Positions 53,651-62,793 of a DNA stretch of 64,000 nucleotides are shown one piece after another. This DNA comes from a virus. Location: positions 19,299 to 83,298 of the IMG/VR virus record IMGVR_UViG_3300028840_004763. One strand, given 5' to 3'. Each line of letters begins with the position of its first letter. Position 1 is the first letter of the stretch. A program made the translations under genes and the position numbers. The notes under the pieces were generated by a model. The model did no database searches. It was not told where the DNA came from and saw only the letters and a list, made by a program, of their open reading frames with translations.

Positions 53651-54646
53651 ATGCCCGCGTACTGTGACTCGCCTGGCTGCGTGAACCCGCTTCCCGACAA
53701 CGGGATCAAGCGGGGGGCTTACGGATACGCTTTCTGCTCGGAGTGTAAACGAAAGCATTCATACCGGGTGCTGATCACGCAGGTACAGCACGGCGCGTCG
53801 ATCAAGAACGTGATCCTGGATGCCGCTTCGTTCAAGACCGCTGGCGGCATGGCCGATTACGTGGGCGTCTCTTTCGTGACGATGTATCACTGGATCAAGA
53901 AGTACTTCAAGTGCTCTTTCCAGGAGTTCCGACGCAAGTACATCTGCAAGCGGCGTGGTGAGCAGTGCTATCTCCTCGACATCGAGCGGTCCTCCTATAG
54001 CCGGCACGACTACGTGCTCAAGAAGATCAGGAGCAAGCGCTACTGCGCCTGCATCAACGCCCTCGACGACAACTTGATCATGACCTCCGCGCCGATCCCG
54101 GTGGTCCAGGGCATCCTACGCGGCAGTCCGAAAATCGCTCAGTTGTCGGACGGCAAGTTCGCGCTGGTGCCGAGCCCCATCTACTTCGGCGATATGCGGA
54201 TGCCGATCTATTTCGATCTGAAGCCGAAGGCTTTCCCCCGTCCCAACCGGGACTCGGATGAGCCCAATCCTTACCTGGATGCACTCTTGGATGCGATCTT
54301 TGACATCCTTCCGAAGTCCATGCTCAAGAGGCGTAAGTCGTCCAAGATCCGACGCCTTAGAAAGCCGGTCAAGCGCGCAGTGCTGTGCGGAAAGACGAAC
54401 TTCTCGTTCCGTGATCGAGTCTTCGTGACTCTCCACAAGCTCGGCAATTCGGTTGACGTGGTCAAGCTGGTGGAGCATCTTCGGACTGAGGATGGCCGAG
54501 TACCCCGAACGAACAATACCCGGCGTGAGGTCTACCGCAATCCAGGGCTGTTGGAGTTTGATCCTGGGGACAACCAGATCATGCGGCTCACCCCGGATGG
54601 AGTCCAGGAGGCCAAGTCAATCATGGGCGATCTGCCTGGTTCGTAA
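53651..54646 (+). CDS. Zinc-finger/HTH DNA-binding protein
   Basis: A 331-residue protein. N-terminal C.....C..............C..C (Cys at 5, 10, 29 and 32) suggests a zinc ribbon. Residues about 60-85 (AASFKTAGGMADYVGVSFVT, then MYHWIKKYF) look like a helix-turn-helix for DNA binding; CSFQEFRRKYICKR follows. A basic stretch near 220-250 and a C-terminal winged-helix-like region (FVTLHKLGNSVDVVKLVEHL) complete it. Last gene before a promoter-containing gap; possibly a regulator. Confidence 0.55.
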   Translation: MPAYCDSPGCVNPLPDNGIKRGAYGYAFCSECKRKHSYRVLITQVQHGASIKNVILDAASFKTAGGMADYVGVSFVTMYHWIKKYFKCSFQEFRRKYICKRRGEQCYLLDIERSSYSRHDYVLKKIRSKRYCACINALDDNLIMTSAPIPVVQGILRGSPKIAQLSDGKFALVPSPIYFGDMRMPIYFDLKPKAFPRPNRDSDEPNPYLDALLDAIFDILPKSMLKRRKSSKIRRLRKPVKRAVLCGKTNFSFRDRVFVTLHKLGNSVDVVKLVEHLRTEDGRVPRTNNTRREVYRNPGLLEFDPGDNQIMRLTPDGVQEAKSIMGDLPGS

Positions 54647-54668
54647 AAAATTGTAGACCTGTCTCAAG

Positions 54669-54706
54669 TTTAGAACTCCTAAACAGAACCTGTTAATATA
54701 TAATCG
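54669..54706 (+). promoter_or_regulatory. Promoter with TTTAGA -35 and near-leaderless start
   Basis: TTTAGA (54669-54674) followed by TG (54691-54692) and an AT-rich -10 region from 54693 to 54704 (TAATAT at 54694-54699, TATAAT at 54699-54704). The downstream ATG at 54709 has no SD, and the predicted transcript start falls within a few bases of it, so the mRNA may be leaderless. A similar TTTAGA element lies at 56160. Confidence 0.45.
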
Positions 54707-54708
54707 TT

Positions 54709-55008
54709 ATGACGCCGGGAGAGGAACAACTTCTTCGGTCGGTGGTTGAGCGGATGGACCTTCCGCAGAAAGTTGCGGCAAACCCGCTCGACAACTCCTA
54801 CTGGGAGAATTTGATTCGAGGGGCCGAGAAGGCATTGGCTACGGTGTCGACGTACAGCATGGACTGGAAGCTGACGGCGATCACGAAGTTGCTCCAGTCG
54901 TGGCTGGCGGACAAGGAGGCCGAACAAAGAGCCCAACAGCAGTTCAACGCGGGCTACAACTTCGAGTTGGCATCCCTGGACGCATGGGACGGTCGGACTT
55001 ACGATTAG
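54709..55008 (+). CDS. Small helical protein
   Basis: A 99-residue protein after the 54669 promoter. Mainly helical (EQLLRSVVERMDLPQ, SYWENLIRGAEKAL, TKLLQSWLADKEAEQRAQQQ). The start at 54709 lacks an SD; an internal ATG at 54754 has only a weak GAGCGG. Contains a SYWENLIRG segment that distantly recalls the YW motif in the next gene. Not recognised. Confidence 0.5.
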   Translation: MTPGEEQLLRSVVERMDLPQKVAANPLDNSYWENLIRGAEKALATVSTYSMDWKLTAITKLLQSWLADKEAEQRAQQQFNAGYNFELASLDAWDGRTYD

Positions 55009-55026
55009 GCCGTCCGGAGGTGTGAC

Positions 55027-55833
55027 ATGGAACACGCACCCGAGCAACAGCCCAGCAGACGCGCCCACCATCTGTGGGAGGCCGAGCTGGACGAAAACGG
55101 GCGGAGGAAACTCCGTCGCAGCAGAATGGAAAAGGAAATGTTCGACACGCAGGCTCGTCAGGCCTCCAGGAAGATCGCTGCCGAGACGGTCGCGGCCTAC
55201 TGGGGACTCTTCGGGGCGGACCTCGTCGACGATCCGACGTTGAGCGAGGATATCCCCGTGTCGGTGTCGCGCCGGTTCAATTCGGCCTCGCGGCAGGAAA
55301 CGCCTCCGCACATCCACACCTGGGATGAGCTGCGTTCCGCCTTCGGCATGAAGATGGTGCAGGACGCGCGTCAGGCGGTGGCGGACGGTATGAAGACCAG
55401 GATGGCGTCGAAGTACTTCGACGTGCCGTTCCTGGTCGCGGCGGAGATCCTCGCGGAGCTGCCGAACGAGGACAAGCAGGCGATCAAGCTCGCTATCGAT
55501 GCGCTCTACGACGGCTTGGAGGTCACTGCCAGCCGGCGCGGTCCCACCTTGGCGCACAGGATTGCTGCGATCTTCGCCGAGTTCGAGGATGACGATTCTC
55601 GCAGGATCGCTGTCGACTCTCGGGCCAAGAGCTATTGGGAAGACTACTACGGGCCTTTCGGGGTGGAGCTGGTGAAGGAGGTCAAGCGCCGGGTGCGTGC
55701 CGATCTCGCCGCCGCGTGGATGCGGAAGAACGGGGTCGATGACGTCGCCGCCGAATACTGGTCCCAGTACTTCGGAGCTTACGGTGAGGACTGGGTCAAG
55801 ATCGTTCCGAAGAAGATCTCCCCTGCCAACTAG
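55027..55833 (+). CDS. Protein with repeated YW...G.(Y/F)G motif
   Basis: A 268-residue protein with strong SD (GGAGGTG). Three motif copies: AAYWGLFGADLV near residue 57, SYWEDYYGPFGVELVKEVKR near 200 and AEYWSQYFGAYGEDWVKIVP near 242; a fourth weaker copy is RSAFGMKMVQDARQAV near 107. The rest is helical. The motif also occurs in the 58492 protein. A structural or scaffold/sorting role is possible; no family is claimed. Confidence 0.55.
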   Translation: MEHAPEQQPSRRAHHLWEAELDENGRRKLRRSRMEKEMFDTQARQASRKIAAETVAAYWGLFGADLVDDPTLSEDIPVSVSRRFNSASRQETPPHIHTWDELRSAFGMKMVQDARQAVADGMKTRMASKYFDVPFLVAAEILAELPNEDKQAIKLAIDALYDGLEVTASRRGPTLAHRIAAIFAEFEDDDSRRIAVDSRAKSYWEDYYGPFGVELVKEVKRRVRADLAAAWMRKNGVDDVAAEYWSQYFGAYGEDWVKIVPKKISPAN

Positions 55834-55835
55834 GC

Positions 55836-56144
55836 ATGCCTGCTGCGCCCCCTTCCGAGTTTCAGCAAAGCTTCGACGAGATCATCAGCTCCGACGACTC
55901 CTCCCAGGGCAAGATCCGGGAGTTGATGCATCTCTTGAGAAGAGTTCGCAGACTCAAGCAGAAATCATCCGCCGAGGAAGACTGCCCCGAGCCGGGGGAC
56001 GATGATTGCCGCGACCTCCTGAGTCCGTGCTGTGATGAGCCAATCCGTACTGTTTTCGGTACTTTACCGGTCGAGGCCGAGTGCTCGAAATGCAAGGAAC
56101 GCTACTCTTTACGGCGGCTCGTGGCAGCTCTTTCGGACGCTTAA
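55836..56144 (+). CDS. Small zinc-ribbon-like protein
   Basis: A 102-residue protein 2 bases after the previous gene. Residues about 58-88 hold CRDLLSPCCDEP and CSKCKERYSLRR, giving a candidate zinc site. N-terminus is helical and basic. Not recognised. Confidence 0.5.
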   Translation: MPAAPPSEFQQSFDEIISSDDSSQGKIRELMHLLRRVRRLKQKSSAEEDCPEPGDDDCRDLLSPCCDEPIRTVFGTLPVEAECSKCKERYSLRRLVAALSDA

Positions 56145-56159
56145 AAAATTCCTGCCGTC

Positions 56160-56189
56160 TTTAGAATCGAGCAACCTCTTTGTGATAAA
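56160..56189 (+). promoter_or_regulatory. Promoter before the 556-residue gene
   Basis: TTTAGA (56160-56165), 18 bases, and GATAAA (56184-56189) preceded by TG at 56181-56182, an extended -10. It lies in an 84-base gap upstream of the 56229 gene. Same -35 string as at 54669, so the two may share a regulator or sigma. Confidence 0.5.
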
Positions 56190-56228
56190 GTTTCTAAATC
56201 GAGAAGAACTCGAAGTGAGGTACCCATC

Positions 56229-57899
56229 ATGAACACTCGCTATGGACGTCACGTCATGCAGGACTTGGCCGATCTCTCTGGACAGGAAATCCCCGGTCTG
56301 AGGATCGAGCGCCTCGCCTCCCACTACGAGGGGGCGATTGCGGAGCGCAAGGCCCGCGAGCGTGCGAACGAGCGTGAGCTGCGTCTAAACATTCCCCACA
56401 TCCATCAGGTCCAGCAGCGCATCGCGGAGGCCCTCGAAGAGGAGGCTGGTGAGATTCATGCGAAGCTCCCCATCGCCTCCGTCTATGATGCGCTCCAGAT
56501 TGTCAGGGCGCGCAAGGATCTCGATCGGGATGCCGGTCTGCGGGCTTTCCACGGGCATCTCGAATCGATGTGGAGGAAGAACCGGACCGGCAGCATCACG
56601 GCGTCGTCCTACTTGAAGCTGCGAGAACACTACGCGCGGAATTTCCCGAAATCGGCGGTCGGTGACGTCATCGTCGAGATCGGCCAGCGCGGCTATGCCA
56701 CCCTCCCTCGTACCGATCTCCATCACATCGCTTCTCAGATCGAGACCCAGGCCGACTACGACCGCCTGATGGTCAAATACGGTCTGGCCGGTCCGCATCC
56801 GCATCAGGTCAAGGCGCGTCAGTATATCCTCGCCGTCCTCAACGACGAGGAGATGGACCTCTCTTTTGACGAAGGAGAGGAAGTCGCTGACTGGGTAGTC
56901 GAGCGCATGAAGCACGACATCGGAGGCGGAGATCCAGAGGAGTTTCGCAAGAAGAACCCTCCGCCGAAACGAAGAGGTCAGCAAGAAGGTGACGGAACAT
57001 TCAAAACCTATGAAGAAGCTTGGGCTATCGCAGGCCCTCGTCTAGAGCAAGCGGCAAAGGAAACGGTCGAAGATCTACGCGAAGTCTCTGAAATAGGCGG
57101 TGAGCAGCTGGCGGTCAGTGATCCCTACTTCATGGAAGGGGAAGGCAACCACGGCTACTGGGTAAACATCAACTACGGCGATCTCGACGATGAGGAAGAC
57201 TCCATCGATATTTCGTTCCAGTTGGCTGATTCGGGACCTTACGAAGGAATCGATGAAGGTACGGAGGGATGGGGCGTCAACATCATGGTCGACATCGTGC
57301 ATTACGGTGGCGAGATTCTCGGTGGCTTTACTCCTTACAACTACACCTCTGAAGTCTGGACCGATCAGGTAGATGAGCTGAAAAGCCGTCTCACCATGAT
57401 TGATCCGATGTCTTTGGCCGACTTCATTCGGGAAGATGCGGTTCCTTCGAGAATTCGAGGGGCTTCTCATCGACAGGCCTTTGAAGATCAATTGGGGCGG
57501 TCCTGGACTTTCGAGGAAGGGGAGGATGATTACAATCTTCTCCGTGACGTAGACGTCGATGGTTACCGGCTTCGCATGTGGGACGCTGGTACACGCGCTC
57601 GGACCGGTCAACACCAGATTCGATATGTCTTTGAAGACCCCAAAGGTAACATTCTCTTCGAGGGTGATGACTACGGTGCCAGCCCAATGGATGCTATCGA
57701 TTCGGACGAGACTGTTCGAGGTCTTCTCGGCTTTTTGACACTCCAGCCTGGTGACACCGATGAGGAGTACTTCGCGGATTACACCGAGGAGCAGATGGAT
57801 TTTGCGGAGACAGAGGCCGAGGATCTTCAGATGTGGAGTATGGAAGGTGACGAGGAATATCCGCACCCTGGTTTCAAAGACTGGAAGGGACGGGAGTAG
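56229..57899 (+). CDS. Large acidic protein of unknown function
   Basis: A 556-residue protein. ATG at 56229 follows GAGG at 56217. Residues 1-240 are helical and basic/acidic mixed (RARERANERELRLNIPHIHQ region); residues about 255-400 are acidic beta-rich (GYWVNINYGDLDDEEDSIDI); the C-terminal 130 residues are strongly acidic with a VDGYRLRMWDAGTRARTG section. From about base 56980 onward the GC content drops, so the two halves may have different origin. Not recognised. Confidence 0.55.
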   Translation: MNTRYGRHVMQDLADLSGQEIPGLRIERLASHYEGAIAERKARERANERELRLNIPHIHQVQQRIAEALEEEAGEIHAKLPIASVYDALQIVRARKDLDRDAGLRAFHGHLESMWRKNRTGSITASSYLKLREHYARNFPKSAVGDVIVEIGQRGYATLPRTDLHHIASQIETQADYDRLMVKYGLAGPHPHQVKARQYILAVLNDEEMDLSFDEGEEVADWVVERMKHDIGGGDPEEFRKKNPPPKRRGQQEGDGTFKTYEEAWAIAGPRLEQAAKETVEDLREVSEIGGEQLAVSDPYFMEGEGNHGYWVNINYGDLDDEEDSIDISFQLADSGPYEGIDEGTEGWGVNIMVDIVHYGGEILGGFTPYNYTSEVWTDQVDELKSRLTMIDPMSLADFIREDAVPSRIRGASHRQAFEDQLGRSWTFEEGEDDYNLLRDVDVDGYRLRMWDAGTRARTGQHQIRYVFEDPKGNILFEGDDYGASPMDAIDSDETVRGLLGFLTLQPGDTDEEYFADYTEEQMDFAETEAEDLQMWSMEGDEEYPHPGFKDWKGRE

Positions 57900-57904
57900 A
57901 TCTG

Positions 57905-58462
57905 ATGATAAAGCCACCTGGAGTCCCGGATAGTGCCCTCTCCCGCATTGCGGGCAAGATGGGGCTCACGGCTCAACAACAGGAACTCGCGCTCGGAGGT
58001 CCCGATCCTCTTATCCTGGAGGGGATGGCTCGTGCCTTCTTCGTGTCGGCGTGGGCCTCGGAGTGGGAGTACGCCGAGGAGAAGGCGCGTGAACTCGGGT
58101 ACGAAGGCATCGAAGATGCTCCCAGCTTCATGGGCGCGGAGTTGATGGACATCGCACCGGAGACTCCCGGAGAAGCTTACTCCTTCGCCAACAAGCTCTA
58201 CGACGAAATCGAGCAGATCAACAACGTGAATCTGGCAGGTTTCGTGCCGCCGGGAGAGGATGAGGACTTTTTCGATGAGAAAGAGTTCGGCCACTACCTG
58301 GCGATGGAGATCATGGGACACGGAGTAGGCTGGAACGATGATCATGAAGATCATGGTTTGCAGCTGCCCTCTCTCGCGGGAGAGGAAACGGACTTGGCCT
58401 ACGATGGAGATCCTTATCTTCTGGAGATGGTGACCGAACTGGACGAAGAAGCAGGGCGCTGA
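57905..58462 (+). CDS. Hypothetical acidic protein
   Basis: A 185-residue protein 5 bases after the previous stop. Helical N-terminal half (ALSRIAGKMGLTAQQQELAL, MARAFFVSAWASEWEYAEEK), acidic C-terminal half. Not recognised. It likely belongs to the same operon as the 56229 and 58492 genes. Confidence 0.5.
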   Translation: MIKPPGVPDSALSRIAGKMGLTAQQQELALGGPDPLILEGMARAFFVSAWASEWEYAEEKARELGYEGIEDAPSFMGAELMDIAPETPGEAYSFANKLYDEIEQINNVNLAGFVPPGEDEDFFDEKEFGHYLAMEIMGHGVGWNDDHEDHGLQLPSLAGEETDLAYDGDPYLLEMVTELDEEAGR

Positions 58463-58491
58463 ATCGTTTCACAACGAGGTCGAGGGATACA

Positions 58492-61400
58492 ATGAGCAAC
58501 GCAACACGGAAAGCCCGGTACAACCCCCGTCAGGTGAAGGACGCCGTTCTTCGGGGCAGGATCGTGGAAGCTTCGAGCGGCTGGATGATCCGGATCAACA
58601 ACAACGACATGGTCGAACTCTGGCCCCCTGGCGACCACGACGGGTACATGACCCACATCGGGCATCTCGATCGGGTGGTGGCCGACTTCTGCAAGAAGGC
58701 CGACATGCCGATTCCCAAGGTCAACGAGACCCAAGGTGATCAGGTCAAGCTTCCCGGCGATGCTCAGTCGCTCCTCGGCCCCGACTCCGACAGCAAGGAG
58801 CCGAAAGGGAAGTTCGATCCGGAGATCAACCAGCGTCCCAAGGGGACCGACCAGAAGGGCACCTCGAAACCGGATACATCCCTCGGTCCGGACTCGACGA
58901 ACAAGGGTCTCAAGAGCTTCGACCCGGCGATCAACAAGCGTCCACGCCCGAACATCGAAGAGGGTGGTCTCCCCGACACGAGCCTCGGTTCCGATACCTC
59001 CGGCGCTCCGACCAACTGGCACGACAAGAAGGTCCGCATCGAGGAAGACGGTCGGAACCGGTTCGGTCGTCGTCGGGGCCAGACGCAGGAAGACGTGATC
59101 GAGACGCTCCAGCAGATGCCGGGTGGTCGGCAGATGAGTGGTCTCGGAGAGCGCCTCCAGCAGCTGATGGAGAACTTCCAGACCAGCATCTCTGTCGAAG
59201 ACAATCCGGACGGGACCGTCCATCTCTTCGATGCTCGCAACGACATGGTTGTCGATCCGTTCATCGCCATCTCGGAGCTTCAACGGCTGCCGGTGGACTC
59301 CGATGAGGATGCGGTGTGGGACGCCTTGAGCGGTGCGTTCAGCGCGTGGTCCGAGGAAGACATGTCGGCGGTCGCCAGCAAGGAAGGGCTGCATGAGCCT
59401 CAGAAGCCCAAGCGCGGTCCCGGGCAGCTGGGTGTCGGGAAGGCCCAGATGGGCGAGGAGGCTCCTCAAGCGGCTCCTGGTGTCGCGGCACGGCGGAAGG
59501 CCGAAGAGGATCCCTTCAAGGTTCGTCCCGTCGAGGAGCCCGGCAAGAAGCTCAACAAAGGCGAGAACCCGTCCGACCCGGAGGAGGTGATCTCTCAGTC
59601 CAAGGGCGAGAAGAAGGAGCTGCGCGAGGAGACCGAAGGGAAAGGCAAGATGGGCATCCGCGACTCGTTCGAGGACGCCACTCCCGATCCCACGGCCATC
59701 TACCAGGACCTGCGCCGAGCGCGTCCCAGCGAGGATCTCCTGCGGGACATCATGGATCCTCAGAAGTGGGCCGCGAACAACATCTTCCTGCCTACTGACC
59801 AGGCCGAGAAGAACCAGCGCCGCGCGCAGATGTTCGAGGAAGAGGAGCCTTTCGATTACGATCGGGGAGACCTGAATCCCGAGCACCTCTACGACTACAT
59901 CCAAGACCTGAAGCGCGCCGCCGACGAGAGCGGCAACGACGCGATGTTCGAGCATCTCCGGATGGCCGAGCAGGCGATGGAGTCGGGGGACTACGGCGAG
60001 GCATTCGATCATGCGGAAGAGGCCGAGCAGGCGTTCGACGAGGAGGCCTGGAAGGTAGCTTACCGGCGGCATCAGGGCCGCGTGGTCAAGTTCGCGCAAT
60101 GGGCGCTCGGGGAGGATACTACCTCCGAGGCCATCGCGTATCTTGTCGACCAGGGTTACGACGAGCTGGCCGCGTCCGAGATCATCAATGCCTATCTGCG
60201 CGGAGATACTCTGGATTTCCAGTCGGCCTACCTGGCCGAGGAAGCTCTGGGTGGCGCGGCCAAGGCTGCTCGGCGGATCGGTCAACAGTCCGAGGTCACC
60301 GCTGAAGAGGACAAGGAAGCGGTGGCTCCGAAGGGCTGGGAGAAAACCGTCAAGGAGATGAAGGACGAGCCCGGCATCGACAACCCGTGGGCGCTGAGCT
60401 GGTGGATGAAGGACAAGGGCTATACCCCCGGAGGTTCCGAGGAGACCAAGAAGAAGGAGAAGAAGTCGCGGCGCACCGCAGGCCCCAAGCTCAAGGAGAA
60501 CTGGAGTGGCGACGGGAGTTACGGGCGTGAGATCGGCGCTGAATCCGCCGAGGAGCTGCACGCCCTCACGATGGCGTTGGGCGGCGAGGAGGTCGACTGG
60601 TCCAAGTTCAAGCCGGCGCAGCCGGAAGGCGCTCCCGTTGAGGAACAGGGTGTCGTCGACGAGCAGTCGGCGGAGCAGGTCGCTCCCGTTCAGGCGTCTA
60701 GGTGGGAGGACGAGCAATCCCCTTTTGATGACGACGTCCAGCCCGAACCGGGGATCGAGAAGTCTCTGGATTCGTCCGAACCGTCGCGGGAGGGCCGGCG
60801 TCGGGCGCTGACGCCTCCAGACGATGAAGAGATCGGTGCAGGTGAGTTCGCGGGCGACAAGCCCGAGACCACTTACGAATCCGGGATGGAGAGCATCGGG
60901 AACGTCACCGACATCAACTACGAACGGTTCGGGCCGGGCAAGTTCGATGACAACGTTCAGGAGTTTCTCTATGCCGGAATGCTGGACGGCTGGGGAGAAG
61001 ACCTTGGGGACGAGGGCTTCGGCGTCTACACCTTCTTGGATCTCGGTGAGCCCGTAACGGTCCACCAAGATGGCGACGAGTGGAGCTTCGCTGCCGCCAT
61101 CCTGCATGAGGACACCAACGGATTCGTCTATACCGATTACTTCGACACCTCGGAAGAAGGCGCGAAGGCGTGGGCCGAGCTGGAGAAGGACTACGAGGAC
61201 TTCCTTGACGAGTATCCCGAGTGGCGGGAGGGTCGGCGGCATGCCCAGGAGGCCGAGGTGGAGGGGGGCAAAGGCTGTCCCCGAGCCGAGAACCGGGGCC
61301 GTTCCTCGATGCCCGACGAAGATCACGAGGCCGCGTGCGACCGCAAGTCCGAGCGGGCCGAAAAGGAAGCCGTCGATCCGGAAGCCGAGCAGTACTGGGA

Positions 61401-62328
61401 AGGCTACATGGGCGACTACGGCAAGCAGCTCACCGAGGGAGACACGGGAAAGCCCAAGCCGGACACCAAAGATAAAGGAAAGAAGAAAGACAAGAAGAAG
61501 GCCGACCTGAACGATCCGGGTTACCAGAAGAGGAAAGCCGCGTATCTGCGCGCCCGCAGGGAGGCCCAGGCCGGCGCTCCGCTCGCCGAACCGACTACCC
61601 CGGCTCCGACACCCGCGCCTGGTGCTCCGCCGGCTGGAGGCGCTCCTGCGGCTCCTCCGGCACCGGCTGGTCCCGCGAAGCCCGAAGCTCTTCCTCCCGG
61701 AAGCGGCGATTCCGGTCTCCAGGCGCTCGGCTGGACTGCCGAGGATATCGCTCTGCTGGATGAGGAGGACAAGAAGAAGATCCTCCAGATCCAGCTGAAC
61801 AAGCCGGGAACCAAGAAGAAGCCGTTGACGCCGGGCGAGAAGCCGGGGGTACCCGAGCCCAAGGCTCCGACTCCTCCGACGCCGGCAGCCCCTGCTCCGG
61901 GAGGCGTTCCCAAGCCGATGACGCCGGCAGCCCGGCAACGGCTGGCCAAGCTGATCCTGCGCAAGGTCAACCGGCGCAAGCTTCTTTCGCAAGCCGCTCC
62001 GGAACCCGCTGCTCCCATGACGCCTGCTCCCCCTACGCCGGATGCTGGAGCGCCGGGTGCAGCTCCTCCCACTCCTCCTGCCGGCGCGGAAGCAACCCTC
62101 CCGGAGTTCGATGCGGGTGACGGTTCATCCGAAGAGGAGAGGGCTCTCCAGCTGCTGAGCGATGTTCAGGAGATGGAAGTCTCGGCGACCACCCCGGAGC
62201 AGGTGCCGTCGCTGAAGGCGAGCTTTCTCGCCAGGAAGCTGCTCACCGAGCTGGGCATGACCGTCCAGGACGCCAAGAAGCTGTACGGGTTGGGGTCCCA
62301 GAGGGGGCTGACGAGCCTGTTCGAATAG
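58492..62328 (+). CDS. Very large low-complexity protein
   Basis: A 1278-residue protein. The first 75 residues form a small folded domain (MIRINNNDMVELWPPGDHDG). Next come three TSLG.D- or SLLGPD-type repeats separated by FDP.IN.RP units (residues about 85-170), then long charged helical stretches. A YWEGYMGDYGKQL motif shared with the 55027 protein lies near 966. A Pro/Ala/Gly-rich segment follows (about 1030-1070). The overall look is a disordered internal virion or scaffold-like protein, which is inference. Strong codon bias leaves a long antisense frame across it. Confidence 0.6.
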   Translation: MSNATRKARYNPRQVKDAVLRGRIVEASSGWMIRINNNDMVELWPPGDHDGYMTHIGHLDRVVADFCKKADMPIPKVNETQGDQVKLPGDAQSLLGPDSDSKEPKGKFDPEINQRPKGTDQKGTSKPDTSLGPDSTNKGLKSFDPAINKRPRPNIEEGGLPDTSLGSDTSGAPTNWHDKKVRIEEDGRNRFGRRRGQTQEDVIETLQQMPGGRQMSGLGERLQQLMENFQTSISVEDNPDGTVHLFDARNDMVVDPFIAISELQRLPVDSDEDAVWDALSGAFSAWSEEDMSAVASKEGLHEPQKPKRGPGQLGVGKAQMGEEAPQAAPGVAARRKAEEDPFKVRPVEEPGKKLNKGENPSDPEEVISQSKGEKKELREETEGKGKMGIRDSFEDATPDPTAIYQDLRRARPSEDLLRDIMDPQKWAANNIFLPTDQAEKNQRRAQMFEEEEPFDYDRGDLNPEHLYDYIQDLKRAADESGNDAMFEHLRMAEQAMESGDYGEAFDHAEEAEQAFDEEAWKVAYRRHQGRVVKFAQWALGEDTTSEAIAYLVDQGYDELAASEIINAYLRGDTLDFQSAYLAEEALGGAAKAARRIGQQSEVTAEEDKEAVAPKGWEKTVKEMKDEPGIDNPWALSWWMKDKGYTPGGSEETKKKEKKSRRTAGPKLKENWSGDGSYGREIGAESAEELHALTMALGGEEVDWSKFKPAQPEGAPVEEQGVVDEQSAEQVAPVQASRWEDEQSPFDDDVQPEPGIEKSLDSSEPSREGRRRALTPPDDEEIGAGEFAGDKPETTYESGMESIGNVTDINYERFGPGKFDDNVQEFLYAGMLDGWGEDLGDEGFGVYTFLDLGEPVTVHQDGDEWSFAAAILHEDTNGFVYTDYFDTSEEGAKAWAELEKDYEDFLDEYPEWREGRRHAQEAEVEGGKGCPRAENRGRSSMPDEDHEAACDRKSERAEKEAVDPEAEQYWEGYMGDYGKQLTEGDTGKPKPDTKDKGKKKDKKKADLNDPGYQKRKAAYLRARREAQAGAPLAEPTTPAPTPAPGAPPAGGAPAAPPAPAGPAKPEALPPGSGDSGLQALGWTAEDIALLDEEDKKKILQIQLNKPGTKKKPLTPGEKPGVPEPKAPTPPTPAAPAPGGVPKPMTPAARQRLAKLILRKVNRRKLLSQAAPEPAAPMTPAPPTPDAGAPGAAPPTPPAGAEATLPEFDAGDGSSEEERALQLLSDVQEMEVSATTPEQVPSLKASFLARKLLTELGMTVQDAKKLYGLGSQRGLTSLFE

Positions 62329-62338
62329 GAGGCAAGAC

Positions 62339-62791
62339 ATGCCCGAAGAAACCTACGAGGTACACAACATCTCCAGGGGACCCGTCTCCTGCACGGTGTA
62401 CAAGTCCTACACGATTCCTGAGGGAACTCCGAAGCACAAGCGCCGCAAGATGCTCAAGGAGTCCTCGATCAACGTGCTCATCCCGCCGCAGCAGTCGCGG
62501 GAGCTTGTGTCGTTGACAGGCCTGTCCGTCAACGAGCTGAAGGCGCAGCCGGAGTTGAACAAGATCCTTCACGGGTCTCCTCCGCGCCTGGTACTGCTGT
62601 CGCCGAGAAAGGTTTCGCAGCCGGCGCAGCCTCCCAAGGAGCCGGATCCTCCGGAAGAGCCGAAGAAGGAAGAGCCCGAGAAAGAGGTTCCTGCTGAGCC
62701 GGCGCAGCCTCCCAAGGAGCCGGATCCTCCGGAAGAGCCGAAGAAGGAAGAGCCCAAGAAGAAGACCAAGTCGAAGAAAAAGAAGAAGTAG
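62339..62791 (+). CDS. Protein with repeated Pro/Glu/Lys tail
   Basis: A 150-residue protein with AGGAGG upstream. Residues 1-90 look like a small folded beta/alpha domain. Residues about 94-139 consist of two copies of AQPPKEPDPPEEPKKEEP, then a Lys-rich end (KKKTKSKKKKK). Tail resembles linker or nucleic-acid-binding segments. Function unknown. Confidence 0.55.
   Translation: MPEETYEVHNISRGPVSCTVYKSYTIPEGTPKHKRRKMLKESSINVLIPPQQSRELVSLTGLSVNELKAQPELNKILHGSPPRLVLLSPRKVSQPAQPPKEPDPPEEPKKEEPEKEVPAEPAQPPKEPDPPEEPKKEEPKKKTKSKKKKK
62620..62755 (+). repeat. 58-bp perfect direct repeat in the Pro/Glu/Lys tail
   Basis: Bases 62620-62677 and 62698-62755 are identical over 58 bases with a 78-base period. 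Perfect identity, including synonymous positions, indicates a recent duplication. Confidence 0.9.
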
Positions 62792-62793
62792 CT

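Noticed and set aside
58414-61992. 1192-codon open frame on the - strand across the 1278-residue gene
   Set aside because: It is a shadow of the strong codon bias of the + strand gene, is Arg/Leu/Gly-rich with no SD, and sits in a block where all other genes run on +.
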